A DNA stretch of 64,000 bases from Acidovorax sp. DW039. GTDB taxonomy: Bacteria; Pseudomonadota; Gammaproteobacteria; Burkholderiales; Burkholderiaceae_C. Made by a program: the position numbers and the translations under genes. The notes under the pieces are model-generated. The model had not been told where the DNA came from, did no database searches, and saw nothing but the letters and a program-made list of their open reading frames with translations. Below are positions 28,470-37,323 of this stretch, one piece after another (position 1 is the stretch's first letter; every line of letters begins with the position of its first letter). Location: contig NZ_AP029020.1 in NCBI RefSeq assembly GCF_037101375.1, positions 186,001 to 250,000 of the forward strand, given 5' to 3'.

Positions 28470-28804
28470 CCGCTTGGATCGCTTGGGCTTTTTGCCTTCC
28501 TGCATTTTCTGCCTTGTGTTTGGCGATGGAGCGTCACCAGACACAAGTGTTTGGTCGTGCACTTTCTTCCTCTGCTTCATTGGTCTGGCGGGTTTTGGGC
28601 GCAGCACTGCTGGCGTCAGCGCTGACGATTTGCATCATGTCTCATTGGAGCTTGTCCATCGCCATCGTCGCCTGGACAGGCATCCTGAGTTTTGGCGCCT
28701 TGGGTACGTGCTGGATGTTGACGTTCATACCCAAAGTGCTGCCTCGTGTTGCGGCCATGGTACTGGTTGGGGGCATTGCATCTCTTGGATTCGTGAAGGG
28801 GTAG
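28466..28804 (+). CDS. DUF3325 family membrane protein
   Basis: 112 residues, three hydrophobic helices, with the early motif LAMERHQTQVFGR that recurs in DUF3325 proteins. It is coupled by ATGA to the PepSY gene. Third gene of the iron operon and its last one; the next bases are an IS3 fragment, so anything once downstream has been lost. Function unknown beyond association with siderophore uptake. Confidence 0.78.
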   Translation: MTAWIAWAFCLPAFSALCLAMERHQTQVFGRALSSSASLVWRVLGAALLASALTICIMSHWSLSIAIVAWTGILSFGALGTCWMLTFIPKVLPRVAAMVLVGGIASLGFVKG

Positions 28805-28807
28805 TGA

Positions 28808-29170
28808 GCTGGACTATCGGCACGAGTCCGGATGCAGAGCTGGTTAACACCATGCTGAATGCAGCCATCGAGACCGTCACAGAGACAAGCGATCGACCAG
28901 TGGTTCACTCAGACCGCGGAGGTCACTACCGCTGGCCTGGCTGGCTATCCAGAATGAGCGAGGACAGGCTCACCAGCATGATGTCCCGCAAGGCCTGCTC
29001 GCCTGACAGCGCAGCGTGCGAGGGCTTCTTCGGTCCGCTGAAGAATGAGCTGTTCTATCCTCGGGACTGGAAGAGCGTCACCGTTGAGCAGTTCATTGAG
29101 ATGCTCGACGACTACATCCGTTGGTACAACGAGAAGCTGATCAAGACCTCCTTGGGGGGGCCACATCCGG
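28808..29170 (+). pseudogene. IS3-family transposase (OrfB) C-terminal fragment
   Basis: The frame reads TIGTSPDAELVNTML, then RPVVHSDRGGHYRW, ACEGFFGPLKNELFYP and YIRWYNEKLIKTSLGG: the rve integrase core end of IS3/IS150 OrfB, including the DDE aspartate in HSDRG and the glutamate in the LKNE region. There is no OrfA, no N-terminal OrfB and no inverted repeat. It abuts the DUF3325 stop codon within about 5 bp. Confidence 0.85.
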
Positions 29171-29291
29171 CATTGTTAACCATTGCTTCAGGAAATGGAT
29201 GCTTAGCATGGCCTCCTGGGCAAAGGGCGGGCGACTTTCTTTACGGTGCAATGAGGTAAATCATTACAGCCCAGGCAACCAACCGATCCAT

Positions 29292-29360
29292 CTAAGCCAG
29301 CAGCTTTTGCTTGCGGGTCTTCTTGGTGCTTAGGTTCAGGTCAAGGCTGCTTTGCTTCAT
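29292..29360 (-). pseudogene. IS5-type transposase N-terminal remnant
   Basis: The minus strand reads MKQSSLDLNLSTKKTRKQ and stops after 22 codons. The first residues match the start of the intact transposase at 34064-35047 and of related IS4/IS5 transposases. Only this tip remains. Confidence 0.65.
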
Positions 29361-29437
29361 GCCTGTGAGCATACCGTGACCGAATTACGTCAACCATGCT
29401 GTTCACGAGGTTTTGCGGGATTTCCCAAAATCTTCGG

Positions 29438-30172
29438 CTATTCTCTTTCTCTGACAAGCTTTGAGGGTGTATTTAGTCCTGCCATCAGGCGAAGAGCTTC
29501 CAGATCCAGTATTTCTATGCCACGATAATACTGGCGTATAACGCCCTCTTGCTCTAATTTCTGGAGCGCTGAATTAATGCTTTGCCGACTCGCTCCAAGC
29601 ATATTTGCCATGAGCTCTTGAGACAAGCTCAAGCGTAGTCTTGGTTGATCACTGCGCGAACCAAAGCCATGTGCTAATAGCCAAAGTCGGCGTGCAAAAC
29701 GCTGCAGCAACGGGCCTGCTTCGCCTAATACTTGATACGCAACCCGTAATTTCATTGCTGATAATTTCGCAAAATCACGCCAATGAACTGGATGATGATC
29801 CAGCCATTTGAGAAGACGTGAATGAGGGACACTGAGCACCAAGCTAGGGCCATCTGATACTGCATCATGTAGGCGAGGTAGGTTGTCTATAAGTGGCAGT
29901 TCCCCGAACCAATGGTATGGCTCCAAGTACACAAGTAGCGTAGGGGATCCTTGGGCATCTGTATTTCCGACGCAAACGGCTCCCTCTAGGACGCAAAACA
30001 GGGCATGCTCTGCACTAGCCTCCCTACTGTATAGAGCTTCACCATCAATTAACCGACGAAGTCTCCCATGGACGAGAAGCGCGTCCTGTAGGTCTGCACT
30101 GCACCCGCCAAACCATCTTTCTTGGCTGAGTTCACTCCGCAGAGAGTGAGTATTGATGTCATCGTAAACCAT
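29438..30172 (-). CDS. Crp/Fnr family transcriptional regulator
   Basis: 244 residues. The N-terminal cyclic-nucleotide-binding-like beta-roll (LIDGEALYSREAS, LFCVLEGAVCVG, WFGELPLID) is followed by a dimer helix and a C-terminal winged HTH (LSLSQELMANMLGASRQSINSALQKLEQEG). No FNR-type N-terminal cysteine cluster is visible, so oxygen sensing by Fe-S is unlikely. It is a clear paralogue of the regulator at 62288-62995 (shared MVY start, RRLxDGEALYSR, LVYLEPxHWFGELPLID, AHGFGSR). A perfect palindrome lies just upstream (30192-30207). Targets are unknown; the neighbouring chemoreceptor is divergent. Confidence 0.88.
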   Translation of the reverse strand: MVYDDINTHSLRSELSQERWFGGCSADLQDALLVHGRLRRLIDGEALYSREASAEHALFCVLEGAVCVGNTDAQGSPTLLVYLEPYHWFGELPLIDNLPRLHDAVSDGPSLVLSVPHSRLLKWLDHHPVHWRDFAKLSAMKLRVAYQVLGEAGPLLQRFARRLWLLAHGFGSRSDQPRLRLSLSQELMANMLGASRQSINSALQKLEQEGVIRQYYRGIEILDLEALRLMAGLNTPSKLVRERE

Positions 30173-30191
30173 TGGATTTGCCGACTGTAAA

Positions 30192-30207
30192 TGTCAAATT
30201 TTTGACA
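30192..30207. promoter_or_regulatory. Perfect 16-bp palindrome, probable Crp/Fnr autoregulatory operator
   Basis: TGTCAAA, two T bases, TTTGACA: perfect 7-bp arms centred 27 bp upstream of the regulator ATG. The TGTCA-N6-TGACA form resembles Crp/Fnr/FixK operators. Its position suggests autorepression. Binding is inferred. Confidence 0.6.
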
Positions 30208-30600
30208 GAGTCAATATTTGGTGAACCCTAGCATAAGCTTAAAAAACTTATGGATTGGCACAGCAACGTATTTTTACTGTGTACAGCGTCTGCGTTTGAA
30301 CTTTTTACTGGGGTAGGCAATGACTGTTCAGGGAGCATATCGTGGCCACCCTCGTGTTGTCTTTTTGAGACGATGTCTATATTTGCGAAGATTGTCTCTT
30401 TCAATATTTTGAGTAAAAATAGATCTCGTGAATAAATTATGCGATTTTAAAAATGTTGCCAAAATATTAACTATCCATTTTTGGTATGAAGTTAAATTCT
30501 GCTATTTAATAGTTGCGCGTTTTAGATGGCGCTGTTTTTGTGGTTAGATAGATTCATATGGCTGTCATTTTAAAAGCATTCAACGCTAATGGGGTTTGGA
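30208..30600. other. AT-rich intergenic region between Crp/Fnr regulator and chemoreceptor
   Basis: About 390 bp of strongly AT-rich DNA with no gene recognised. It contains the chemoreceptor promoter region and continues without a composition break into the AT-rich 5' third of the chemoreceptor gene. Confidence 0.55.
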
Positions 30601-32238
30601 ATGAGTATAAATAATATCCGCATGTCGCGAAAGTTGTGGATCGCCCTTATGGGTCTAATGCTTGCCATGGCTTTATTGGCTGCAGTGACGCATCGTTACA
30701 CCAATAATCTGATGGCTGATGCAATTCAGAAAATTAATGAAACCGACAAGCGCCTGACATCCGTTGTTAAATGGAGAGGCGCCACAGGCTTCGCAAACTT
30801 ACTGGTTGAAGGTATCGCCGTCACAACTGATGAATCACTTGAAAAACAATACAATGCACGCCTTAAAGATGCAATCATTGGCATCGGAAAAATTCAAGAG
30901 GAGATTTTGGCGGAAATCACTGATCCTTCGGACAAGGTATCTATGGATGGAATTCAGGAGATAAGAAAAAAAGTTCTGGCTGGCGTTGCTAAGATTCGAG
31001 CTTTCCGTCTAGCCGGAGATATAAACGGATCTCAGAATTATGTAAAAGATGAGTTTGCGCCATTAATTCGAATATATGAAGGAGCTCAAGATGAGTTTAT
31101 CTCTATTCTCGAACGCCGTCGTAGTGCTGTGCAGGAAGAGGCCACAGCCCAGCGCATCCGTGCCGGGGTGATCAGCGGCTTTACGGCCCTGCTGGTGTTC
31201 GCCCTGGGCGCGCTGGCGGCCTGGTGGCTGGTGCGCTCGATTACCGAGCCGCTGCGGCAGGCCGTCGAAACCGCCAACGCCATCGCCGCAGGCGACCTCA
31301 CGCGCGAGCTGCAATCCAGCCGCAAAGACGAACTCGGCCAGATGCTGCGCGCCCTCTCCGACATGTCCGCCCGCCTGCGCGGCGTGGTGAGCGAAGTGCG
31401 CCAGGGCGTGGACTCCGTGTCCTCCGCCTCCATCGAAATCGCCAACGGCAACCACGACCTCTCCGCCCGCACCGAGCAAACCGCCGCCAACCTCGAAGAA
31501 ACTGCTTCCAGCATGGAGGAACTCACCGCCACCGTCACCCAGTCCGCCGACACCGCCCGCCAGGCCAACCAGCTCGCAGGCACCGCCGCCCAGGCCGCCG
31601 CCCGCGGTGGCGAAGTGGTGGGCCAGGTCGTCACCAGCATGCAGCAGATCACCGAAAGCAGCCGCAAGATCAGCGACATCATCGGCGTGATCGACGGCAT
31701 CGCCTTCCAGACCAACATCCTGGCGCTGAACGCCGCCGTGGAAGCCGCCCGCGCAGGCGAACAAGGCCGCGGCTTTGCCGTCGTCGCCAGCGAAGTACGC
31801 AACCTGGCCGGGCGCAGCGCCGAAGCCGCCAAGGAAATCAAGACCCTCATTGGCAAATCGGTAGAAAACGTCGAAAGCGGCTCTGAACAAGTCGCCCAGG
31901 CGGGCAAGACCATGGACGAAATCGTTTCCAGCGTGCGCCGCGTCAGCGACCTCATTGGCGAAATCACCGCATCGTCCACCGAACAACGCGACGGCATCGC
32001 CCAGGTCAACCAGGCCGTGGCCAACCTGGACCAGATGACCCAGCAAAACGCAGCGCTGGTGGAAGAATCCACCGCCGCCGCCGCCTCCATGCGCGACCAG
32101 GCACAAAGGCTGGCCGAAGTGGTGGCCGTATTTAATGTTGGCGCTGATAACTCAAAGACCAGTGCTCGCGCGGCAGTGTCGCCTTCAACGATACCCGCCC
32201 AGCGTCTCATCGAGACTACTTGGCCGGTTGCTAAGTAG
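30601..32238 (+). CDS. Methyl-accepting chemotaxis protein, mosaic gene
   Basis: 545 residues from the ATG at 30601. TM1 ([18 protein letters not shown]) is followed by a four-helix-bundle-type periplasmic sensor (to about residue 185), TM2 ([18 protein letters not shown]), HAMP ([16 protein letters not shown]), and the signalling hairpin with tip [27 protein letters not shown]. The gene is compositionally split. Bases 30601 to about 31135 use AT-rich codons like the upstream intergenic DNA, while 31140-32130 is strongly GC-rich with C/G third positions. The ligand domain therefore seems to have been swapped onto a resident signalling domain. Ligand unknown. Confidence 0.9.
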   Translation: MSINNIRMSRKLWIALMGLMLAMALLAAVTHRYTNNLMADAIQKINETDKRLTSVVKWRGATGFANLLVEGIAVTTDESLEKQYNARLKDAIIGIGKIQEEILAEITDPSDKVSMDGIQEIRKKVLAGVAKIRAFRLAGDINGSQNYVKDEFAPLIRIYEGAQDEFISILERRRSAVQEEATAQRIRAGVISGFTALLVFALGALAAWWLVRSITEPLRQAVETANAIAAGDLTRELQSSRKDELGQMLRALSDMSARLRGVVSEVRQGVDSVSSASIEIANGNHDLSARTEQTAANLEETASSMEELTATVTQSADTARQANQLAGTAAQAAARGGEVVGQVVTSMQQITESSRKISDIIGVIDGIAFQTNILALNAAVEAARAGEQGRGFAVVASEVRNLAGRSAEAAKEIKTLIGKSVENVESGSEQVAQAGKTMDEIVSSVRRVSDLIGEITASSTEQRDGIAQVNQAVANLDQMTQQNAALVEESTAAAASMRDQAQRLAEVVAVFNVGADNSKTSARAAVSPSTIPAQRLIETTWPVAK

Positions 32239-33139
32239 GCGCACACAGTGAACTAAGGGCGAACGGGAGGCACACAATTCCATCTCGGACTCAACTTCCT
32301 CCGGCGCGGCCTCGGGGATTGCCAGCCGCTGTGATTGGCATGCCGGGCTATCGCTAAGTCGCCCGAAGAACGTGCTAATGCTCCCCTTAGATTACATCGG
32401 GTGCAGGGGCACTACTCCGAACCTACCGTACCAGCCACACAGGTCAGTCACTGCGATCAGTGTAAAGCTGCTCTGCGGCATCAGCACCTCGTCACGCTTG
32501 GCTCTGGCGCAGGCGTCAGTGCGCGGTCAAAGTTGGTCTGACCCATCAGCGACTTTTCGTAGCTCTAGTTGTCTATCTGGTGGATCAGCACGTTCTTGGA
32601 CCCAGCTCAGCTGGCGTGTCACTCGCTGGTAGAACTCGCGCTGCAGCACTCCAAGATCACTAAGTAGTGACTCCAGCCCACTTCTCGCTTAAGTGGTGCG
32701 CGTTTTTCCTTGATCGTAAAAATAAACTCTGTACCCTGAAAATAAAACCTGTAATGGTGCAAAGCGCGCCTCAGTTGAGGGGCTTTTTGTTTTCGGAACG
32801 CGAAGGCATGAGCGTGGTTGGAGGGGCCCCGGCGATACCCAGGCAGACTGTGTGATCCCATCGATGGCGCAAAGCCTAGAACAGATCTGCACCACCGCTG
32901 CCGTCACGGTGGTGCTGCATGGCCACCAGTGACACTGGTGGGGAGTGAATCGGCCACCATTCGCGAGGGGCTTATCAGCAAGGACAGGCAAGAGGCTGAA
33001 GAACCATGCGGCTGTGGTGGGCGCAGAGCCAGCCCACAGAGTCGCCAATCAAAACAGGTTCTGGCGCTTTGGCAACATACACAAGCAGCTATATATTTAA
33101 TAGCGAATCTACCTGCTCAATCCGAGGGGGCCTCCCCCC
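32239..33139. other. Intergenic/decayed DNA between chemoreceptor and element remnant
   Basis: About 900 bp. A terminator-like hairpin lies near 32768-32790. The minus strand around 32530-32650 reads protein-like (QREFYQRVTRQLSWVQERAD) but is interrupted and was not recognised. No intact gene is convincing here. Confidence 0.5.
32768..32795 (+). terminator. Possible rho-independent terminator
   Basis: CCTCA-GT-TGAGG stem followed by GGCTTTTTGTTTT. The stem is short (5 bp), so this is only suggestive. Confidence 0.4.
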
Positions 33140-33410
33140 TCACCCCACCGTCCGGCGGCGCATGCTGCCCAGCCTCACAGCGCCTGTCGCCGCTGCTAGC
33201 AGCGACAGCACAATCATCCCCCACTCGCTCAGCGTGGGAATAGATGCAGCTCCAGAGGGCCCAGATACCAGCAACAGAGGGGCGAAAGGGTCCGCAATGG
33301 CACCCGGTGCAGGATTACTGTCTCCTACTCCGTTGTCCGTGATGGTGTATGTCACCGAGTCTCCGGTGATCGTGCCGTGCCGGAACCAGGTAGAAGCCGC
33401 ACCGCTTGTC
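33140..33410 (-). pseudogene. Duplicated 3' end of an IPTL-CTERM gene
   Basis: The minus strand encodes SGAASTWFRHGTITGDSVTY ... IPTLSEWGMIVLSLLAAA ... SMRRR, homologous to the C-terminus of the gene at 1-1299. From about 33265 to 33410 the DNA matches bases 1029-1175 with roughly six mismatches in about 145 bases by eye. Homology ends abruptly at 33410, where a truncated DNA methylase on the other strand begins. No upstream coding part remains. Confidence 0.85.
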
Positions 33411-33821
33411 ATTGCTGATCGCGGCTTTGTGCGGGTCAGTGAGCCAACGAGCGGGGCCGGGGGCATGGTCATTGCGGTTGCTGATGTGTTGGCAGAGCAG
33501 GGCTTCAACTACCAGCGTTGCATGCATGTGGTGGCTCAGGATATGGATCTGACAGCGGTACCAATGACCTATGTTCAGTTGACCCTCTTGCACATCCCCG
33601 CCGTGGTGATTTGGGGCAATGCCTTTGCGATGGAATCGCGGGCCAGGTGGTACACCCCCTCGCACATTTTGGGCGACTGGGGCCGACGCCTGGCGGCAGA
33701 TGGCCGCGATCGCCGAGAGACTCCAGCACCGCCTGCTACGGTCAAAGATGACCAGGACGGCACAGAATCGTTGATAACCTTGCCCGGGCGGATTGGAGCG
33801 GGACAAATGGCATTGTTTTAA
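33411..33821 (+). pseudogene. N-6 DNA methylase-like protein, 5' truncated
   Basis: The plus strand reads VIADRGFVRVSEPTSGAGGM (motif I region, EPxSGAGGMVIA), then YQRCMHVVAQDMDLTAVPMT, LLHIPAVVIWGNAF and WYTPSHILGDWGRRL, ending GQMALF. This is the C-terminal half of the small N-6 DNA methylase-like proteins carried by Tn4371-type integrative elements and plasmids. The N-terminal part (normally FFTPYEV-like) is missing, replaced by the IPTL fragment. No start codon with a ribosome site is evident, so it is probably dead. Confidence 0.7.
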
Positions 33822-33926
33822 TGTGAAGTATTTCACGCTTTATTAGCGCGAAATTAGATGGGCTTGGTGAAATTGAGCAGGTTCTTTAAAATGAATTTGG
33901 TTTATCTTTTATTCACCAACCATTAG

Positions 33927-35111
33927 GGAAGGTCTGCACGAATCGCATTGAGCTGTGTTTCATCCAACCCAAGACTGCCGCAGGCGGTGTCATCGATCAA
34001 TGACGCCTGCGCAAACCCGCATTCATGCGGTTTTTGAGCGCTTGGGCGCCCCTTTTTCAGGCCCTACGCCCGCTGCACGCGCACCTGCCCCATCGCCAGC
34101 AGCTGGTGCCTGACCATCCACAGGTTACTCAGCGCAAACAGCGTGACGATCTGCAGCGTGTTCTTCTTCAAGCCCCGGTAGCGCATCTTCACATACCCGA
34201 ACTGCTGCTTGAGCACCCTGAACGGATGCTCCACCTTAGCTCGGATGCTGGCCTTGATCTGCTCGACCTTCTCCAGCAGCGCCTGCACCGGGTGCTCCTT
34301 GTCCAGCTGCTTACGCTTGGAGTGCTTCATGGCGACATGCCAGCTCACCCGTGCTTTGGCATCGGGGTGTTTATGCACTCCCTGGTAGCCCGCATCGCCG
34401 AAGGCATCCGTCTCTTGCCCATGCAGCAAACTGTTGGCCTCCAAGACATCCGAGACGTTGCCTGCCGTGCCCCGCACCGTGTGCACCAGACCCGAGTCGG
34501 CATCCACCCCGATATGCGCCTTCATTCCGAAGTACCACTGGTTGCCCTTCTTGCTTTGGTGCATCTCGGGGTCTCGCGCCTTGCCTTCGTTCTTGGTGGA
34601 GGTGGGGGCCGCAATCAGCGTGGCATCCACTACAGTGCCAGCTTTGAGTTGCAGCCCTTTGGCTTGCAGCAGCGCATTGACTGTAGCCAGGATTTGTTCG
34701 GCCAGCTTGTGGCGCTCCAGCAGGTGGCGAAACCTCAGGATGCTCGATTCGCTGGGAATGTGTTCGTCCCAGTGGGATAGGCCTGCAAAGTCACGGAAGG
34801 CCGGCACGTCGTGCAGCGCTTCTTCCATGGCGGGGTCGCTGAGCTTGAACCATTGCTGCATGAAATGGATACGCAGCAGGGTCTGCACTGCAAAGGGCTG
34901 CTGGCCCCGGCGACCACTCTCGGGGGCGTAAGGCTCTATCAGCGAGACCAGTTCAGCCCATGGCACCACCAGCTCCATCGCATCCAGGAATTCGCGCTTG
35001 CGTGTGCGCTTGACGGTGTTGCTCAGGCCCAGGCTGCTTTGCTTCATGCGGGGATTGTCTCGCCTTCACTCCCTCTCAAACACATCGCATCGGGATTCGT
35101 GCAGAGAATCC
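33927..35111 (-). mobile_element. Intact IS5-family insertion sequence with TTAG target duplication
   Basis: 1185 bp. The left end GGAAGGTCTGCACGAATC matches the complement of the right end GGATTCTCTGCACGAATC with three mismatches. The direct repeat TTAG flanks both ends (33923-33926 and 35112-35115), fitting the YTAR target preference of IS5 elements. One transposase gene fills the element. Its intact ends, duplication and open frame indicate recent insertion. The right end lies 14 bp upstream of the next gene's start codon. Confidence 0.92.
34064..35047 (-). CDS. IS5-family transposase (DDE)
   Basis: 327 residues. DDE residues are visible in family context: aspartate in TVVDATLIAAP, aspartate in TDAFGDAGYQGVHK, and glutamate in AKVEHPFRVLKQQFGYVK (the Y(2)R(3)E(6K)-like end typical of IS5). 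The N-terminal DUF772-type domain (PESGRRGQQPFAVQTLLRIH) is present. Degenerate relatives lie at 1714-2668 and 29292-29360. Confidence 0.95.
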   Translation of the reverse strand: MKQSSLGLSNTVKRTRKREFLDAMELVVPWAELVSLIEPYAPESGRRGQQPFAVQTLLRIHFMQQWFKLSDPAMEEALHDVPAFRDFAGLSHWDEHIPSESSILRFRHLLERHKLAEQILATVNALLQAKGLQLKAGTVVDATLIAAPTSTKNEGKARDPEMHQSKKGNQWYFGMKAHIGVDADSGLVHTVRGTAGNVSDVLEANSLLHGQETDAFGDAGYQGVHKHPDAKARVSWHVAMKHSKRKQLDKEHPVQALLEKVEQIKASIRAKVEHPFRVLKQQFGYVKMRYRGLKKNTLQIVTLFALSNLWMVRHQLLAMGQVRVQRA

Positions 35112-35125
35112 TTAGCACAGTTCTT

Positions 35126-35404
35126 ATGAAAAATATTGTAAAAGTTGCAGCTATTGCGGTAATTGCTGTTTCTGTTTCTGGTTGTGCCGGAGTTCTCTCC
35201 TCAGTGACCAATGCGAACATGGACGAGAAGACCGCTCAGGCCAAGACGGCAGAGTATTTTGGTGCACCGGCGGGGCAGGTCAAGATTTCCAATTTCTCAA
35301 AGAACCTGATCGACACAACCTACCGAGCCTATTACAAGGGCACAATGTATAACTGCAATATTCAATATGGTGGTGTGGAGTGCAAGAAGCCTGGCGCTTC
35401 CTGA
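35126..35404 (+). CDS. Small predicted lipoprotein
   Basis: 92 residues from the ATG at 35126. The signal peptide ends in a lipobox (VSVSGC, cysteine near residue 20). The mature part is short and hydrophilic, with two later cysteines (MYNCNIQYGGVECKK) that could form a disulfide. Family not recognised. The IS inserted only 14 bp upstream, so native promoter and ribosome site have been replaced by IS sequence; expression may be lost or IS-driven. A strong terminator follows directly. Confidence 0.72.
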   Translation: MKNIVKVAAIAVIAVSVSGCAGVLSSVTNANMDEKTAQAKTAEYFGAPAGQVKISNFSKNLIDTTYRAYYKGTMYNCNIQYGGVECKKPGAS

Positions 35405-35420
35405 CTATGACTCTATATTG

Positions 35421-35447
35421 AAAGGGGCTTCGGCCCCTTTTTATTTT
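35421..35447 (+). terminator. Rho-independent terminator with UUCG tetraloop
   Basis: Perfect 8-bp stem AAAGGGGC/GCCCCTTT around TTCG, followed by TTATTTT. It ends the lipoprotein transcript. Confidence 0.9.
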
Positions 35448-35552
35448 CGTTTCCTATTATTACAATATCCCTAATTATATTCTGACTTGATGGGGTTGTA
35501 TATATTATAATAATACTCATGCAAACGCGGTGTTTGCTTCAAGGGGAGAATA

Positions 35553-35993
35553 ATGGCTTCTGTTAATAAAGTGATTATTGTTGGGAACTTGGGGCGTGAT
35601 CCTGAAATGCGAACTTTCCCAAGTGGCGACCAGGTGGCAAATGTGACGATTGCCACGACCGACAAGTGGAAAGACAAGCAAACAGGCGAGATGAAAGAGG
35701 CCACGGAGTGGCACCGTGTTGTGTTCAATGGACGGCTGGCCGAAGTGGTGGGGCAGTACCTTCGCAAAGGCTCACAGGTCTATGTTGAGGGCAGCTTGCG
35801 CACCCGCAAATGGACAGACCAAAACGGCGTAGAGAAATACAGCACTGAAATTCGCGCTGACCAAATGCAGATGCTGGGCAATCGTGCTGCAGCGCCTGGG
35901 GCGCAGCCGCAGGGCCATGATGGCCCGCCCCACGATAACCAAGGGCATCCCATGGACGACGATGATTTAGGCCCTGATGGCTGGCCTCGATAG
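35553..35993 (+). CDS. ssb: Single-stranded DNA-binding protein
   Basis: 146 residues. The OB-fold begins [20 protein letters not shown] and includes [20 protein letters not shown] and [16 protein letters not shown] short Gly/Pro/His-rich linker leads to an acidic tail that ends [12 protein letters not shown] instead of the usual DDDIPF, so docking of host repair proteins to the SSB tip may be altered. A mobile-element SSB is likely, given the methylase fragment, zeta/Fic genes and relaxase remnant nearby. A hairpin follows the stop. Confidence 0.92.
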   Translation: MASVNKVIIVGNLGRDPEMRTFPSGDQVANVTIATTDKWKDKQTGEMKEATEWHRVVFNGRLAEVVGQYLRKGSQVYVEGSLRTRKWTDQNGVEKYSTEIRADQMQMLGNRAAAPGAQPQGHDGPPHDNQGHPMDDDDLGPDGWPR

Positions 35994-36007
35994 CCTTGTG
36001 AGGCATG

Positions 36008-36040
36008 GCCCCGAGTAGTCGGGGCAGGACTAAATTTTTC
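36008..36040 (+). terminator. Probable terminator after ssb
   Basis: 7-bp stem GCCCCGA/TCGGGGC around GTAG, then AGGACTAAATTTTT. The T-run is displaced from the stem, so moderate confidence. Confidence 0.5.
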
Positions 36041-36058
36041 AAATTGCGAGGCCTGGGG

Positions 36059-36250
36059 ATGATTGTTTTGCGATTGGAAGGCCTCCCGAATGCGGCAGGT
36101 TTTCATTTTGTTGGAGTGACCAAAGACGGCAAAAAGGTGCCCTGCGTTGTGGAGCTGGGCCAAGACCGCTGCTACAAGGTTGCAGGGACCGTTTGGCGCG
36201 ACCTGGCGGACTTGAGCCGCAGGGAATCTTCAACTCATTTGCCAAGCTGA
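36059..36250 (+). CDS. Small hypothetical protein of mobile-element type
   Basis: 63 residues from the ATG at 36059, preceded by GGGG. Sequence MIVLRLEGLPNAAGFHFVGV looks like a genuine small soluble protein. Family not recognised. It lies between ssb and an antitoxin-like gene and ends 11 bp before that gene's start. Confidence 0.5.
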   Translation: MIVLRLEGLPNAAGFHFVGVTKDGKKVPCVVELGQDRCYKVAGTVWRDLADLSRRESSTHLPS

Positions 36251-36261
36251 AAGGAACTGAA

Positions 36262-36543
36262 ATGGCTGCAGAACTGACTTATCAAGAGCGTTTGAATCGT
36301 TTTGAAATCGCTCAGGAAACCATCGGGTTCATGATGGCGATGCATACCCGTTCAATCGACCAAGAACAAAAGAAGGCTGCGCCGGATACCGCAGTTATTG
36401 ATTCATTGCGGGCCGAATTCAAAAAGCTCGCTGACGAACTCTATTACCTGCGTTTGAAGGACGACGCGACGATTCAGCGGGTGCTTGATGAGTATTGCCC
36501 CATCGTCAAAGCCGCCTATGAGCAAGAGCGTGCAGCTTCATGA
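36262..36543 (+). CDS. Hypothetical protein, possible epsilon-like antitoxin partner of the zeta gene
   Basis: 93 residues from the ATG at 36262, with AAGGAA upstream. It is almost entirely helical by composition (LTYQERLNRFEIAQETIGFM; AVIDSLRAEFKKLADELYYL). The stop overlaps the start of the broken zeta-toxin gene (ATGA). Size, helical character and coupling match epsilon-type antitoxins, which are three-helix bundles that occlude the zeta ATP site, but no sequence family was recognised. Reading it as the antitoxin is inference from arrangement. Confidence 0.6.
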   Translation: MAAELTYQERLNRFEIAQETIGFMMAMHTRSIDQEQKKAAPDTAVIDSLRAEFKKLADELYYLRLKDDATIQRVLDEYCPIVKAAYEQERAAS

Positions 36544-37029
36544 GCGCGGAATACAAGCTGGACGCTGCGCGTCACGAGGCGATTTACAAGGACGAGATTG
36601 CACCTTACTGCCTGCTCAAGAGCCGCCCGCAGGAAAACCCGGCAGCGGTAATCACGGGGGGCAACTTGGCTCTGGTAAATCGGGGGGTGCTGACATAGCG
36701 ACAGTGGTTATGTACTGGTGGACGCAGACAAACTCAGGCCTTTCCACCCTGAATACGTCAACCTGATGGCGACCGATGACCGCCATGCCGCAAACCTGAC
36801 CCATGCCGACTGTGGGCCTTGGGCAAACAGGCTTTTGCACGATGGAGTGGAGGGACGCCGCAACATCATGATCGATCAGACTTCGCGTGATCCCTAGGCC
36901 TTGGCCAAGATGACGGCGGGCCTGCGTGAGGCCGGTTACCGTGTTGAACTGCGTGTGGTTGCCGCGTCTGTCCGTGTAGAGCCTGAGCGGGTGTCCCACC
37001 GCTCACAAGAGCGGGATCTGGAGCGCTGA
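36540..37029 (+). pseudogene. Zeta-toxin (UDP-GlcNAc kinase family) pseudogene
   Basis: Pieces in different frames reconstruct a zeta toxin: PAAVITGG, a Walker A-like QLGSGKSGG, YVLVDADKLRPFHPEYVNLM, HADCGPWANRLLHDGVEG and MIDQTSRDP. Frame changes occur near a six-G run (36656-36661) and again near 36690-36710, and an in-frame TAG stands at 36895. The frame then continues (ALAKMTAGLREAGYRVELRV) to a stop at 37027. Zeta kinases phosphorylate UDP-GlcNAc and poison wall synthesis; this copy cannot make the full enzyme. Confidence 0.82.
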
Positions 37030-37089
37030 CGAGGCCAATGCCCTTCATTGCTTGGAGGGCTAGAATTTGTTCGATCTTGCAGAACCAAC

Positions 37090-37323
37090 ATGGATGCAGC
37101 ACTGCGCGAAAGAACTCGGGAGGCTATGGCTCAGACCGATGCGATTTTTGCGCTGGAAGGGTTTGAACCGACGCCCGAGAGTAGGGTGGTCAACGCTGCC
37201 ATTCTGGATGGGCGCGTAACGATTCCCCAGCTCATTGCGGAAATGACAAGCTACGTGCGTGAACACAAAACCATGAGTGGCTTTGTCGAATCTCGCTCAT
37301 GGGCTTCATGTACCCATGGCTAA
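37090..37323 (+). CDS. VbhA-like antitoxin of the Fic module
   Basis: 77 residues from the ATG at 37090. The helical segment TDAIFALEGFEPTPESRVVN followed by AAILDGRVTIPQLIAEM matches the VbhA antitoxin pattern (LEGLEPDP ... V..GE). VbhA places a helix with motif (S/T)xxxE(G/N) over the Fic active site; here E23-G24 are kept, but the Ser/Thr position is Ile19. The 3' end overlaps the Fic start by 8 bp, so the two are translationally coupled. Confidence 0.78.
   Translation: MDAALRERTREAMAQTDAIFALEGFEPTPESRVVNAAILDGRVTIPQLIAEMTSYVREHKTMSGFVESRSWASCTHG

Noticed and set aside
31063..32106. Long antisense frame over the chemoreceptor gene
   Set aside because: Its composition (Gly/Ala/His/Asp rich, low complexity) is the usual mirror of a GC-rich coding strand; the sense frame has complete MCP motifs.
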